Notes under the pieces: generated by a model
Database searches by the model: none
What the model saw: only the letters and a program-made list of their open reading frames with translations
What the model was told of the DNA's origin: nothing
In this document: one piece after another, positions 13,523-25,396 of the stretch
Position numbering within the stretch: position 1 is the first letter of the stretch
Layout of the letters: every line of letters begins with the position of its first letter
Made by a program: the position numbers and the translations under genes
Assembly (NCBI GenBank): GCA_030248225.1
Contig: JASANE010030337.1
Location: 1-64,000 of the forward strand
Source of the DNA: Trileptium ribeirensis
Lineage: Eukaryota > Nematoda > Enoplea > Enoplida > Thoracostomopsidae
DNA length: 64,000 bases
Reading direction: 5' to 3'

Positions 13523-15912
13523 ACACGTTTACAACTTACCACTGCTGACTAGCCGCGGCGAATGGATCATTCCAAAGCGATTCAAATGGGGATTTCTTGA
13601 TGCTGTCGTTAAAAATTTCGGAAATCACCTCAACAGCAAATACTATGAAAATTTATATTATTTTGGCGAGTATGTTATGCAACACCCTGGTTGCGCGCTG
13701 AAAGAAGCATGCTTGTCAAGTGGCCTATACTACATGCCCAGCAAGGTTGATCGCTTCAGTACAAGTAGAATGCCGGTTTGCATTTATAAAGATATCGGAA
13801 TTAATAAAACTTCCTACTATGTATTTCCGCTCGCGCCATCCAGTGAAATGGAATTCATGTTCGCTTCGTTCAGGATGAACAATGCGAGAGAAGAGAGGCC
13901 AAAATGTGGTGTTAGCAAACAAAAAGTTCAAGACTGTATGGCTATAATAAATGCTCCAGGCAGGGACGTTGCAAAATATCTCGTGATGGAAGCAACAGGT
14001 CTAAACCACAGGGAATCACGAGAAGTTGGAATATACCGCTCAAAACAAATAAAGGATAAAGTGGAAGAACGTTTGCAGTTGTACGAAGCGGCAAATAAAG
14101 AAATCAACCGATTAGTCGAACTAAAGCTAAAAACGCACACGGAGGATGACGTCAGCCGGTGGTTAGACCAAGAACTTAGCAACATCAGAGTACTGGGCAA
14201 GCGACAGCTGAAAGACGTCATAAAGTCAGTAAAAAAAAAAAAGTCTTCAACACAGCCACATTTGCGAAGCAGATAAAATGTGAAAACAACCTCCCCGTAA
14301 TGCGTGCTGTGTTATATCAGCTATTCAACTACGCAAAGAAAAAAGAAATTGAACTGCCACAGGCAATATATGAACTTTCAGCGTGCGTTGGTTCACCTTA
14401 CTTAGAATCCAATGAAATACCACAGGGGAAGTTGAATGAAAAAATTGACCTTTTACTCCTTGACAACGACACCAGCTTAGAAGAAACGGCGGAAATGTTA
14501 AAAGAAATATTTATCGAGAACGCCATGCGAGAAAAAATTGATATGCTTCATATGATGCGGTTTGCTAAAATTCTTAAAAAGAGAGATCCACCGGTCGTTC
14601 AACGGTACGGAAAAGTGCTGATGCAGTTAATCGGCGATTTCATGAAAGAAAACAATATTGGGGCCGACGCATTTCGCCGCCATGACAGCCATGTTATTGT
14701 CGGCCCGGAAGACAACGAGGCAGCAAAGAAGGTCAAGACAACGTACGACAACTTACAGCGTTACATTTTTGAAAAAACTGGAATATTATTCTGTAGAACA
14801 ACATTATACTATTGCTGCGCCAAACGTGAGGCTCGTAAAGCACGGACACATCGTCATTATATGCTTGCCAACATTAAATGGACTAGGTATCGTAAAAAAT
14901 TTAATTTAAAGTTTTCAGCCGACCATAGATGGAGCAACGCATTTTATGGAAACAAAGACTATTTAGAATTTCAATGTCCAATGGCTCGAATAATTAACAA
15001 TGACGATAAATCGACGTTTAGACTAGACACCATCAGTACGCACTGCCAAAGAAAGTTGCTCTCGCTTGAAGGGCACGAGCATGAGCGCAGTCGCACAGAC
15101 TACGGTAACAAGTTCAAAGATACTCTTCAAGTGTCAAGCTATCTTGTTTTGCCAAAAGCTGGTATTCCATCCCCCATTGCGGCTGGTGTAGTAAAGGCTA
15201 ATTTTCTATTAGGAAAAAACGCCACTCAGCACCACTCTAACTTAAATTTGCTACTGAAAAAAGGGTTTATCCCTATCACGAATGCCGAAACTGGTGACCC
15301 ATTTACGATGACGCTGTTTCGAAGAGATGGCGGAAGTGACGAAGGACCGACGACGAGAGAGGTTCGATTTTGGATTTCTTATTATCATTTTTTTATGGAG
15401 GAATGGCTAACCAGTTTAACCACCAGATACCCGGGAGGTTCGCATTTAAACGACGTAGAACGTATGAATGGCGCAATCAATATGGCAGAAGCAGGATTGT
15501 ACATACCGTCGACGATAAATGGCCCAAATCCCAATGATTTCGAGTCGCCGGAAGGCCACACCATCGTGTCGGCTAACATGACAGCTGCAGTCAACTATTA
15601 CTCCAAGTATGTAGATGGAGCTCCATTTGGATCATGCAAAATTGCAATCGTCCCTGCCGAAGAACCTAGCATTTTGCCAAGAAATGTATTGCTTACATTC
15701 CTGCATGGAACACAGGAAGCCAAAGACAGATGTTCGAAAGAGTATCCACGTTTGTGGGAGCTTATGGACCGTGTCGAAATAGCAGGAAATAGTCACTTCT
15801 GCCGGTCCCATGAGAGCCGCTATCACATACAGTTCAAAGTGTGTTTGAAGGAAGATTGTATGCATCCTGTATGCAAACGCGCAGCAACAGATACAAAACT
15901 TCGACAAAAAAT
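13523..15912 (+). CDS. DDE-transposase-like core exon of a multi-exon DDE/PHD protein gene (needs a -1 frameshift)
   Basis: This long exon is open in one frame from 13488 to 14276 and in the -1 frame from before 14230 through 15912; the frames meet at an A12 run. The acceptor is either AG at 13521-13522 or AG at 13551-13552. The donor is AT|GTAAGT at 15912/15913, phase 2. The upstream part (WIIPKRFKWGFLDAVV, then a Lys/Arg-rich helical region) is about 240 residues. The downstream part, counted from the ATG at 14300, has INNDDKSTFRLDT (D235/D236), RRDGGSDEGPTTREVRFW (D343), PGGSHLNDVERMNG (E387) and IPSTINGP, in the order expected of the Asp-Asp-Glu residues of an RNase H-fold transposase. 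It ends in CLKEDCMHPVCKR, the start of a Cys cluster that continues in the next exon. From memory this resembles unannotated predicted proteins recurring in cnidarian, sponge and lancelet genomes. Catalytic activity is inference. Confidence 0.75.
14231..14243 (+). other. A12-G slippery run where the reading frame shifts by -1
   Basis: Twelve A residues followed by G. In the upstream frame the codons are AAA AAA AAA AAG, so A-AAA-AAG sits at 14237-14243. Re-reading one base gives AAA AAA GTC and enters the downstream frame, which is open from here for more than 550 codons. It may be a programmed -1 site, a natural loss of one A from an A13 run, or a sequencing error. The sequence alone cannot decide. 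Confidence 0.7.
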
Positions 15913-17752
15913 GTAAGTTTTTTCTAAAACATGTAGATTTTTTCATTTAAATAACACTGAGACTTAACTGTTTTTCAAGACATTCGTTGCCCATTATAGT
16001 GTAGGCACTTCATATCTGCAAGTTTAAAGTTCAATCATTTGCGCGAAAAAACATGTCTTGCTCTCGGTTTAAAAATTATTTCGAAAATAAAAAATGCAAA
16101 AATAATTTTTTTCGATTTTGAACATGTGCTCTTATTTCTTGAAATTAAGTGAACACTTAATTTCACGCTAAAAAATTTCAAGAACAGTTAGCTTATAAAT
16201 AAATTGTGAAGAAAACTGCAGTTGGCAGACGAACAGGATGTTTTATCATGAAATTTAAAAAGCAACAAATTTCTCAGCGTAGCAATCAATGGTTATTAAA
16301 TATTCCCGCCTGAATGTAGACGGTGGCACATCCGTCCTATCGTTAGAACCGTAACTCAAGCCCTATCAAAGCACTGTACATACAAGTAATTGATGCATAA
16401 ATTCTCCGAAATATGTTTATATCGTACAAAATAGACCGAAAAACGTGTTCTGTTGCGGTATTGAGACTGGCAGAGATAGTGTGTGAGTTGCCAAAATTGG
16501 GATGAATTTGGGGACAATACCAAAACGTCATGCTAACCATGTTAACTGTTTATTTCCATTTTAATAACGGGTTCTGGCCACAGCAATATAACGATTAAAA
16601 ACTTGAAATTAGTTATGAAATACACACAGCGCGATATTAAAAACACATGGAAAACTCGACATCGCAGTCACCACGGGAAGCAAACGTCCGAAGTTGTAAA
16701 TCCAAGGGCGCAAACGCTAAAAAATCTAGGGGTAGAAGAGGTGTAACAATGAATTGCCTTGGGAAAACGAATTCCCTCATATGAAGCCAGGGGGACGTAT
16801 TAAGTCGTGAACCCCCCAAACACGACGGGCCGAAGCCCTTAACTTCACTTCACGTGGGCGAATTTGTTTTCCCAAGGCAATATCATTACCGAAGGACGAG
16901 ACTCAGTACGATCGCACAATGCCATGTGGGGACTCGATGAAATACCGTCGAACAACTAGCGAGGCGAGGGTACGGGACAGAATATAATCATACAACCATT
17001 GTACGGTTATGAGTTTATATATAGGTGAATGCTTGATCAACTTGGTATATTTTGGGCGTCAGTCTACATGTCCGTCGCACACACATATTTCTATGTATAC
17101 ATCTAGGCATGATTGACCAACGTGGCAGACTTCTCGGCGCGCCAGACATGTTTTGATAAATACATATATGATTGATTAACCAACATGGCATATTTCTGGG
17201 GGGCTATGTTACCGCACCCAGACATATTTCCGGTAGAACCCGTCCCCTCTATCCCACACAGTGTTTACGCCCCTTTGTAATACACGCACGACTCCTTAAA
17301 GCTTGTGCCGTTAGACGGGTAATACTGTATAAACAACAGATCTGGTGATCTTTTTACGACTTGTCTTATCTATTCACACAGGTTCTCCGTAATCCAAGCA
17401 ACAACTGGATATAAATCATACAAAAATACCAAGATATACTGTTGAACCGTTATTTAAAACAACTGTTATGCTTTTTCTTTTACTTGGGTATGCAGCTGAT
17501 AGCAACTTAACAACCCATGTTTGCAGTGCATTCCTGTGCACAAATAATGTATACTTGCGGTAGAGAATTTCATATTAAGTATTTAATTAATTTCTTGAAT
17601 AATTTCTTTTAAGTGTGTGGAACAACCTGGCACCGCAATTGAAGAATGCAAATTTTTAAACCAATCTTAAATTTCAGCTACAACTTTAAATTATATGTTT
17701 ATTGCTGCCTTGTTAAAAGTTAATTCTAAAACTAACAGTTGCATAATTTCAG
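15913..17752 (+). other. Intron 1 of the DDE/PHD gene
   Basis: A 1.84 kb intron with donor GTAAGT and acceptor GCATAATTTCAG. It contains a hairpin element at 16754-16880 and otherwise nothing I recognise. Confidence 0.6.
16754..16880. mobile_element. Short terminal-inverted-repeat hairpin (MITE-like)
   Basis: TTGCCTTGGGAAAACGAATT at the left end is matched in inverse orientation by AATTTGTTTTCCCAAGGCAA at the right end. Weaker pairing (GTAACAATGA against TCATTAC) extends outside. The 127-bp interior has GC-rich patches and no ORF. I see no clean target-site duplication, so it could be a solo hairpin rather than a MITE. Confidence 0.5.
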
Positions 17753-17886
17753 ACAAAATGTTCCCTGGTTTGAAAACAACGGTCCATCCGTCGATTTCGT
17801 ACCATATCCCGTTGTTGATACGAACTATATCTGGGGAACGCCGTGTAATCGCTGCGAAGAGCCATGTCGCGGCCACTTCCTTAGTC
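17753..17886 (+). CDS. DDE/PHD gene exon 2: Cys/His cluster
   Basis: A 134-bp exon between acceptor TTTCAG (AG 17751-17752) and donor AGTC|GTAAGT (GT 17887-17888). Phase 2 on entry joins AT from exon 1 to the first A here. The open frame reads through NVPWFENNGPSVDFVPYP and WGTPCNRCEEPCRGHFLS. C-x2-C-x3-C-x2-H, together with the C-x4-C-x4-C at the end of exon 1, looks like a zinc-binding cluster right after the DDE-like core. The overlapping ORF starting with ATG at 17695 is in a different frame and is a shadow. It leaves in phase 1. Confidence 0.7.
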
Positions 17887-18599
17887 GTAAGTTTTATATT
17901 TATTGCATTTAGTTTGCTTTATAAAAAATATAACTGCGTTGCAGAATCGTACTTGAGCCACAGTCGTTTGATTTTAAACCAGCTAAAATATGTTTCCGGC
18001 GCCATATTTGTTAAGTAAATTGTCAATGTAAACAGATTTGTAAAGTAAAAAGTAAACACAATCGGCCTGACAGTGTTGTGAGGATTTATATGTCACATAA
18101 ACAATTTGGTTTCTTTTTTAGCTCAAACCGTTGGACAGAGTTTTATTATAAACGGAGCGTTACAAAAACGTGATTATCAGCTAACGTTTCGGCTTTTATC
18201 ACAGTCTGAATAGATGCAGTCTGTTAGTAAGAATGCAGTTTATGATTGCGTTGCAGATGTGGTACTTTACTCTAATGTATCTTATCCGTATTCAATGTGC
18301 TTTACTCCAATTTGCAAGCCCACTAGCTGGTGCTTGAGGCAATTTGCATTACCCAACCTTACAACATGAAAACAGTTTGTTGTGGTGCAATGTAGTTCCG
18401 ACATAAGTATTTCTAAACAATCTACACTAAGTTTGTTTTGCATATCATATTGAACATAAATTCAAATATACACGGCGATTTCTGAACAGGTAAACAGCTT
18501 CTACAAGCATCAATCTGGCTTGGATTTTTTAACATAAGCTGAAGATAAACATTTTTTATAGTATAAAAGGTCTCTACTGAAAATATTTGGGCTACTTAC

Positions 18600-18690
18600 G
18601 TTTAACAAAATGATTTGAAGAGTTAATATTCCGTTTGGTTGTATTGCAGCTTCATCCAGGTGTACATTATAACTTATGTTTCGAACGCAG
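18600..18690 (-). CDS. Candidate antisense exon inside intron 2 of the DDE/PHD gene
   Basis: On the minus strand a pyrimidine-rich acceptor (TTTTTTGGCGTTAG) precedes a 91-bp open segment ending at donor AAAC|GTAAGT. It encodes CVRNISYNVHLDEAAIQPNG and then ILTLQIILLN, entering in phase 2 and leaving in phase 0. I do not recognise the protein and see no partner exon, so this could be chance. If real, a second gene is transcribed through the DDE/PHD locus. Confidence 0.3.
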
Positions 18691-19957
18691 CTAACGCCAA
18701 AAAATGGGGAAAATTGTGAACAAATCTTTAAACCGGAATTTTGGTTACGGTATAGTTTTTCCTTTTGCCGGAACTTCAACCGGAACTCGATTTCCGCCGG
18801 AGGCGGAACTGCGGAAATACTCTCTGCTATAGACCTATTTCATTAAATCCATTATTTCTATAAACTATTCTTTTCGCGAACATATTTAATGTAACTTTGA
18901 CATCTTAATCTAAGCAGTCCTACTGTTTATCAGCAACGGTTTAAGGAAATAACACTTTAATTCAAACCCGCAGAAAATTTTTTCAGATTTAATGTTCCTG
19001 AAAGGAAAACGGATTTTTCAGAGTGACTAAAACTGTTCAGTAACTAAAAATGTTACAAGATAACAAAAGTGGATTGTCAGTTAGGTCGTTTCAAGATTAG
19101 GCGGCCAAAGAATAGAATACAATAAAGAAAATTTACGTAGGCCAAAGACTAGAATACGCGAATCAAAATAATTTTGCCAGCCGGCGTAATTACACGCCTG
19201 CAATTCATGTCCCGAATTTGTTGGCAACAATGCACTCTACTCCAAAAGAGCCAGGTGCACTTCGGAGACATACGCTTAACATGGTATTTTTACGCAGCAA
19301 AACACGTTGTTATTGTATATACACCACGGTTTCTAATATTCTTTTGATCCAGGAAATAAAGCGAATAAAAACATTAATATGATTTCCACAAACAATTTTT
19401 TAAATCAAAGAATTAAAAATTGCCTTCCTTTCCACACTTTAGTGTTGCTGTTAAAATATAGAAGAAGCCTATATCAAAAGGACAAAAACGAAATTTATGA
19501 AATATATAATAGGTCAAACCATACGTGCCGAAGCATGGGTTCAGCGGATTACCCCTCCTACGAGGTCTCAAATCCCCTCGAGGCCCTGGCCTGCCCTCGT
19601 ACTTTCTTTTATTGCGAATTTTAACCCTATTATTGCAATTTGCACCTACTTTTTACAACAAAATTTACGCCAACTTCCAGCGCGGCGAGGGGAGAGGAGT
19701 CGTCAACTTTTATCAGCTGCTACTGGAGGACTCATCAAAGGGCCTTTATCTTCTGAGATGACCCCCGTGGGCCCCTCCTACCACCTCTGAGACTTTGGGG
19801 CGTAAACAATTAAACATATATTTGCCCAATGTAAGTTGACACTTGTATCGACCGTTCACGACTAGTTTCGTGAGTTCAACGTTCTTTGATAAATATATTA
19901 ATTTATATCTAATATTCTTACATAAATTTTCTCTCAATTTTTAACCTTTTGTTCTAG

Positions 19958-20173
19958 CAGAAGACAGTGTTCGAGAAAGCTTGCAAAATCCAGATCGACA
20001 GATGCGTACCCATCCATACAAACTAATAATTGACGCTATTGATACGTGGATTAAGGATGGCCTCGAACAACCCCCAAGAGACGGTGTTATCGCTTTGGCA
20101 AAGTCATGTCTTCTTTTCGAGCGCGAGGTAGAATGGGTTGTGAAACATGAGTGGGCCGTACTTAATCGAAGAG
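19958..20173 (+). CDS. DDE/PHD gene exon 3: helical segment
   Basis: A 216-bp exon between acceptor GTTCTAG (AG 19956-19957) and donor AGAG|GTAAAT (GT 20174-20175), phase 1 in and phase 1 out. C from exon 2 plus CA here gives Pro, followed by EDSVRESLQNPD. It then encodes THPYKLIIDAIDTWIKDGLE, QPPRDGVIALAKSC and FEREVEWVVKHEWAVLNRR, probably a bundle of short helices. This matches my recollection of the segment that follows the Cys/His cluster in related predicted proteins. The exon ends at a basic helix that continues in exon 4. Confidence 0.65.
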
Positions 20174-21109
20174 GTAAATAACGCATTAATTACAGACCAG
20201 ATAACGCATTTGGTTGAGTTGCATCCGTATAACCCAATTGTTAAAAAATGACCTGGTACTCGACAACACGATTATGCAGAAAAAATGCGAAAAACTGATT
20301 CAATTATATATTGTATAACCAGTTCAAATCAAGGAGATTGTAGCTAAACAAGCTATTTAATTAATATGAAAACAAATGACATCACTTAAACGTATGACTA
20401 AGGAGCTGTATCTCGGATCTGATATGGAAGCAACTATTGTTCCAAACTCGTAAAAGCAACAAATTATAAGGTGCACAAATAAATTAAGCAAAAATACATT
20501 TTTCCTGATTTAAAATCTGGTTGCTAATTAAAAAAACAAAATGTTGTCGCCAATCGCTGATATATATAAAAGTTAGAATTCCAAAGGAACTCACAACTGT
20601 ACTAAACTTAAACTCCAAAAAGTCCATCAGTATTCAAATATATATATATTCTACATCTCTTTTTTCTTCTTTGCAAGTTGTATAAGAGTTATATACAGAT
20701 TGTCAACAGATAGTCATGGGTTTTAATTCTATGCAAAAAAACTAAGAACACAATACAAATATTTGTCACGTATACAAGTTACAGTATTCAGCAAGAATAC
20801 ACTGTTGTGTATAACTGTAAACATAAGTATAGTAAAATCTATAAAGTGTATATAAGCCTTGCCCGATGGTAATAGCAAACATTTATATTTTGTTTTAGTG
20901 TTTAACCCGTATATCCCACGGACATCAAGAAAATTTTGTATACAAGGATTTTTCAATTTATGCTGTATGAAAACAATGTCCATAAATTTTCAAGGTCCTT
21001 CCTTATTCAAAGAACTTCACATCACGAGAAGACGTTAATATTTTCCATCGCTAAAATAATTTTATACTGCAGTAAGATTGTACTGTACCGTACGAGCGAC
21101 CATACATTG

Positions 21110-21179
21110 GACCAGCCGGAATTCGAATAAGGGTCTCTAGCTTGCATGACTAGCGCGCTACCATTACACCACAAGCCCC
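21110..21179 (-). pseudogene. tRNA-like relic (tRNA pseudogene or SINE head)
   Basis: The minus strand reads GGGGCTTGTGGTGTAATGG, then GTAGCGCG, an anticodon-like arm CTAGT-CATGCAA-GCTAG, and TTCGAAT in the T-loop position. A-box-like TGGTGTAATGG and B-box-like TTCGAATTCC are spaced as in a Pol III promoter. The 3' acceptor strand does not pair with the 5' GGGGCTT, the T stem is mismatched, and the base before the putative TGC anticodon is A instead of U33. It is therefore not a working tRNA. It lies in intron 3 of the DDE/PHD gene. Confidence 0.5.
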
Positions 21180-21797
21180 GATCACAGCGTGTTCAGCTAC
21201 GCTATATATGCTAGCGTAGTGAGATGCTACAGATATATCTCCTGGTTTCTTCTCTACTGCATTAATTCCTAAATACATTACGTCTATAGTTGAAAACGGG
21301 TATGCCTATATCTCTGACTTTTAACCAATGATTATATAATCGCCACATAATGGTGAAAGCATTTCTTCACAAGTCTCCTATTCTACCAACAGTGGTTAAG
21401 CAATATACACACTGTTACACGAATATCAAGGCGAATTTCGGCGTTACCTTTTATAACAACGTATCGCTAAAGTGGTGTGATAAAATTATATCGTAGTAGT
21501 ATGGGTGACCCGAGATATTACAGATGCAGGCATAATGTCATGCCAAAATATACAAACGCCTTTGGTAACTGAATAACAGAGCGAAACAACCATTTCTTTA
21601 TCAAAATCGAGTAGGTATTTCTACTGATATTATAAATTTGTAACCGAAAACAACTGTAAAAATTGAATTTAGGCGTTTACAGCAAGATTTCGTAAACAGA
21701 TAGATGTGGGAGTTTTCTAGAATTTCCTTACCAGCCCTACATTAGTTAATATTAATGATACGAACGATAGTAAATATAACTAAATTCATTATTTCAG

Positions 21798-22181
21798 CAG
21801 AACGGCTAGCGAAAGCGCGTACAAACAAGCACCGACCTCAAGTGACCCGTAAATGGGTCGAAATCACCAAGCCTAAAAGTTGTTTATCTACCCGCCAGCG
21901 TTCGGCCGCATCATTTCTGTCCAAATATACGACATCGAAAACAGCGCGAACTGTTCTTTCGCTAAGCAACATGCATTCTACTATTTCAACAGAAGCCGAT
22001 TCCAACACTAGCCATCCATCTGATGTGGCGTCGTCTTATACGGCGTCTACAACCAGAGGAACGGATTTAATTAGTGCCAAAGATTCATCGTTAACTACAA
22101 CCGAAATTTCATCCCAGGACGCCGCAAGAAATGGAACATGCTTGAACAGTGATAAAAATATGCAAAGAAACTTCGACCAAA
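21798..22181 (+). CDS. DDE/PHD gene exon 4: basic segment and Ser/Thr-rich linker
   Basis: Acceptor TTATTTCAG (AG 21796-21797) starts the exon in phase 1: G from exon 3 plus CA gives Ala, then ERLAKARTNKHRPQVTRKW, a basic segment that continues the RR end of exon 3. A Ser/Thr-rich, probably disordered linker follows (KTARTVLSLSNMHSTIST and similar). The frame stays open to a TAA at 22253-22255. The donor shown (CAAA|GTATTT) is chosen because its phase 1 matches exon 5. Other phase-1 donors lie at 22149 and 22248, or this may be a terminal exon with a poly(A)-like AATAAA near 22491. The start is firm; the end is uncertain. Confidence 0.6.
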
Positions 22182-25100
22182 GTATTTCGACATCAGAAAA
22201 TAGCCGGATAAGTGGCAATAAGCATCGGAGTAAGACACAGTTTAAATGTAGCTAAATTAAAGGAGTGCATAGACAAAAGGAAAAATTTGCAGAGACAAAG
22301 GTTGATACAAAAGGAAAAATTGGAAAAACAGTGGAGTTGCTAGAGAGACAGGATATGGCAGGGATCATCGGAAAATCGATGAAGCCGAAAAACGGGAAAA
22401 TTATTATCCTGCATTAAAAATGATTTTTGTTTATTTGCATTACATCCGATACTGTTCAATAGATAGCTTAAAATAATAATAAACCCATAATAATAAATTT
22501 TCAAATTTTGACTAAGTTTCTTGCGTGTTGGAGAAGAAGCATAGGATTATAGGGTTAATTTAACACGTTAAAAAAGTCTAGTTCTTTCATAAACTTAGAC
22601 TCGGTATGTTAATACCCCCCCGAGGACATCCTGGATGACTAAAATTGCTATATGTTAAGATCAAAAATTATCATATTTTGCATCCCTGCGATTTAGTTTC
22701 TATGGTAGCTGAATGAGATGAAACAAATATAAGCTCGTATGGCATGTAATCGATAAAATTCACTACAAATAGGCCAAAAAAGTTTATCTTTGATGCGCAA
22801 GTAACTAGTATATTATGGGGAGGTTCGCGTAAACGGGGTTCTAAGCTATTGTCAATATAGTATGGTGATATAGGTTGGCGATTTACAATAAATTCCGAAA
22901 AAACAAAAAAGCGGAAATTGGCAGCAAAAAAACTAACCTAACAACACTTTTATTCATGTAAAGCTTACCTCCCGTTTGGGAAAGCCTTTTTTGCACTTGA
23001 AATATTTATAACAACTCATGCTTATGCTAGTTATGGCTCAGATACCAGTAGAGACTACGATGATATCGCAGAGTTAAAAACATACCTAACTAAATTGTTT
23101 TATATAACAGCAATACTGGTTCCACGTTAAAAAGAATCACGATCAAAGCCAATTATGCATTTGAATTAAAGTATTCTTAAATTGAGCATTTAAAATGTTT
23201 CTTTGCAAGTATTTTATGAATGCTAGAAAGCAAATGTAAAACAACTGAAAAACCCACAAAAACCTGGATATCGGGATATTAGGGGCAGAAAATCAACGAT
23301 TATGAATAGCCATATTGCGTCCCCAAACTAGTAGCAATAAAACTAGTGTTATTATTTTGTATTTTGATTTTCAGTGACACCGACCCTTTTTAGCACAAGT
23401 GTTGAATATAACACAATGCTAAAGAAACGGTGAATATGCACTTCAAAAATATCTGGACCGTAAAACTTTAAGCTGAAAACGAGCCAAAATTTTGCGACTA
23501 AACTCGATTCCACTACACATTGATGGCACCTACTTCGTATAGAACTGATCGCGTTGCCGCGAAAAACTCTAAGATCTAATATAAATTCAGCAAACTAATT
23601 AGTATTTTCTGTAAAATTAATTTCGGTAAGCATGTGTTTTATCGTACATTATCCAATCTCAGTCCACGGCTTAAACTCATCATCAACAATATGGATTATT
23701 ATAATGCAAACCAACCTTATTGTACAGTACTGTTATCACATTCAGTAGTGATGCACCTTCATTTTATGAACGTCGATCCGGATCTTTGGTTCCGTTCAAT
23801 CTGTAGCTTCACCATGTTTCTGTAATGGTGTGTAGACAGGAGCCCTATTTGCCCAACGGTAACCCCTACCCCGAGTTCGTCCCTAAAACGTGATCCATTC
23901 GTATATATTACTTCGATACCGAAATTCCTGGTAGGAAACAGACTACTAAACTTGTTCGTTATAGTTGTTTAACATAAAAACATGTTTTTTGTGCCCGAAA
24001 ATGGAGCTTCCGATTGTTAAAAAGTTGTCTTTCAGTAGAAGATCCACAAAACTATAACGGACGATGTACGCGATAAGACATAGATAATTATCGACAGAAT
24101 TTCAATAACACATATATATATATTAGCATCTCAGTATTAATACTGCCAAGAGTTGGTTGAAACCTAAGGAATCATTGAACCCTCTTATTCAGTAAAATGT
24201 GAATCTATCTGACATGCTGCTTTCCTCTCAAACAAACCAAAAGGTTTAGAAGAGTGGCTGTCCTGTGATGAGTGCCGTGGGCCGGGTCTTCTCCGGGCTT
24301 CAGTCTTGAGCCCGCGGGTAGCAGATAAACGCGCGAGTATTACGTAAACCTGCGGCTACTGGGAAAACCCAGAATTTGTGGGAATCCGTAACGTGCACAA
24401 CTTTGACAGCTTAGCAATGAACGTGATAACTGTCGAAATGACTAGGTGGTTCTGTAGAGCGAGCATCAACTAAATGATATAGTGGTCTTGTTTAATCAGA
24501 GATGCCCTGAAACCTGGCTGTTTTTAGAACCTGTTTCTGTAACTACTTGATGACTTCCTATGTTGGACAATTCGTGGTTCAATATATTGAGCAGTGGACG
24601 CTACTCATCGCAATTGCGAACTGCTTTCCTTTATCGGCCTCTTTAAAGATCTGATGATTCTTTCCCTTTTGTTAGAACTATTTGAAAGGTCGTGTTTTTG
24701 GGTATTCATCAGAAGAATTAAACGATGAAGCGAAGTTGTGGCAAAGGTCATGGAACAAAATTCTACCAATATCGCATTTTCCTTAAACTGAAAAACTTGC
24801 CGATTATAGTGAATGATTGGACTATAGGGCGAAGAAAGTGAGTCTGGTAAATACTTAGGAAGAAATACATTAGAATGACTGATTATATATCTCAGTAATG
24901 GTTAACTTTTAAAGCCACAGATATAGCTTTAGGGCTTTACGGGACAAAGTTTTTTGACCTAACTAGCCCGGTTTTGCTGGAAACGAACAAGCCTCTAATT
25001 TCTGCAGGTGCCCGCTGGTTCAAAATATTATGCACGCATATACCAATAGATCACGGTGTAGGTGCAAATATAGGTGTTCCACATCTCACATATGAATGGT

Positions 25101-25396
25101 GATCAGTTTTTAAATTATCCAAAAGGTCTGAGTCCTTCTGTTAATTTTTGGCAATATTACAAAATCCGACATTCAATTGTGGGAAATTAGTACATCGTTA
25201 CGTTTATTCAGTGTTAGCTATTCAGCTACATTAGTGCCGGAGTTGAATATATAAAAATGTATCTCGTTAAGCTTAAAAGTCTCATAAAGCTTAAAAATCA
25301 TTATGAAAAGTATCTCATTGAATGATCGTGTAAAGCATCTGCACCATAAATATGAAATAACTGAACATAATCTGATTTGCATTCACTGTATTTTAG
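22182..25396 (+). other. Intron 4 of the DDE/PHD gene, or intergenic if exon 4 is terminal
   Basis: About 3.2 kb without a convincing exon or transposon end. A GC-richer patch at 24260-24400 stands out but has no ORF I can assign. The length is in keeping with the other introns of this gene (1.6-2.1 kb). Confidence 0.4.

Noticed and set aside
13536..13541. Minus-strand donor GTGGTAAGTTG opposite the start of DDE exon 1
   Set aside because: The plus-strand coding evidence is much stronger; taken as a chance match and a warning about how often such sites occur.
22948..22974. 27-bp minus-strand micro-exon ending AAACGGGAG|GTAAGC
   Set aside because: Too short to evaluate, with no partner exons.
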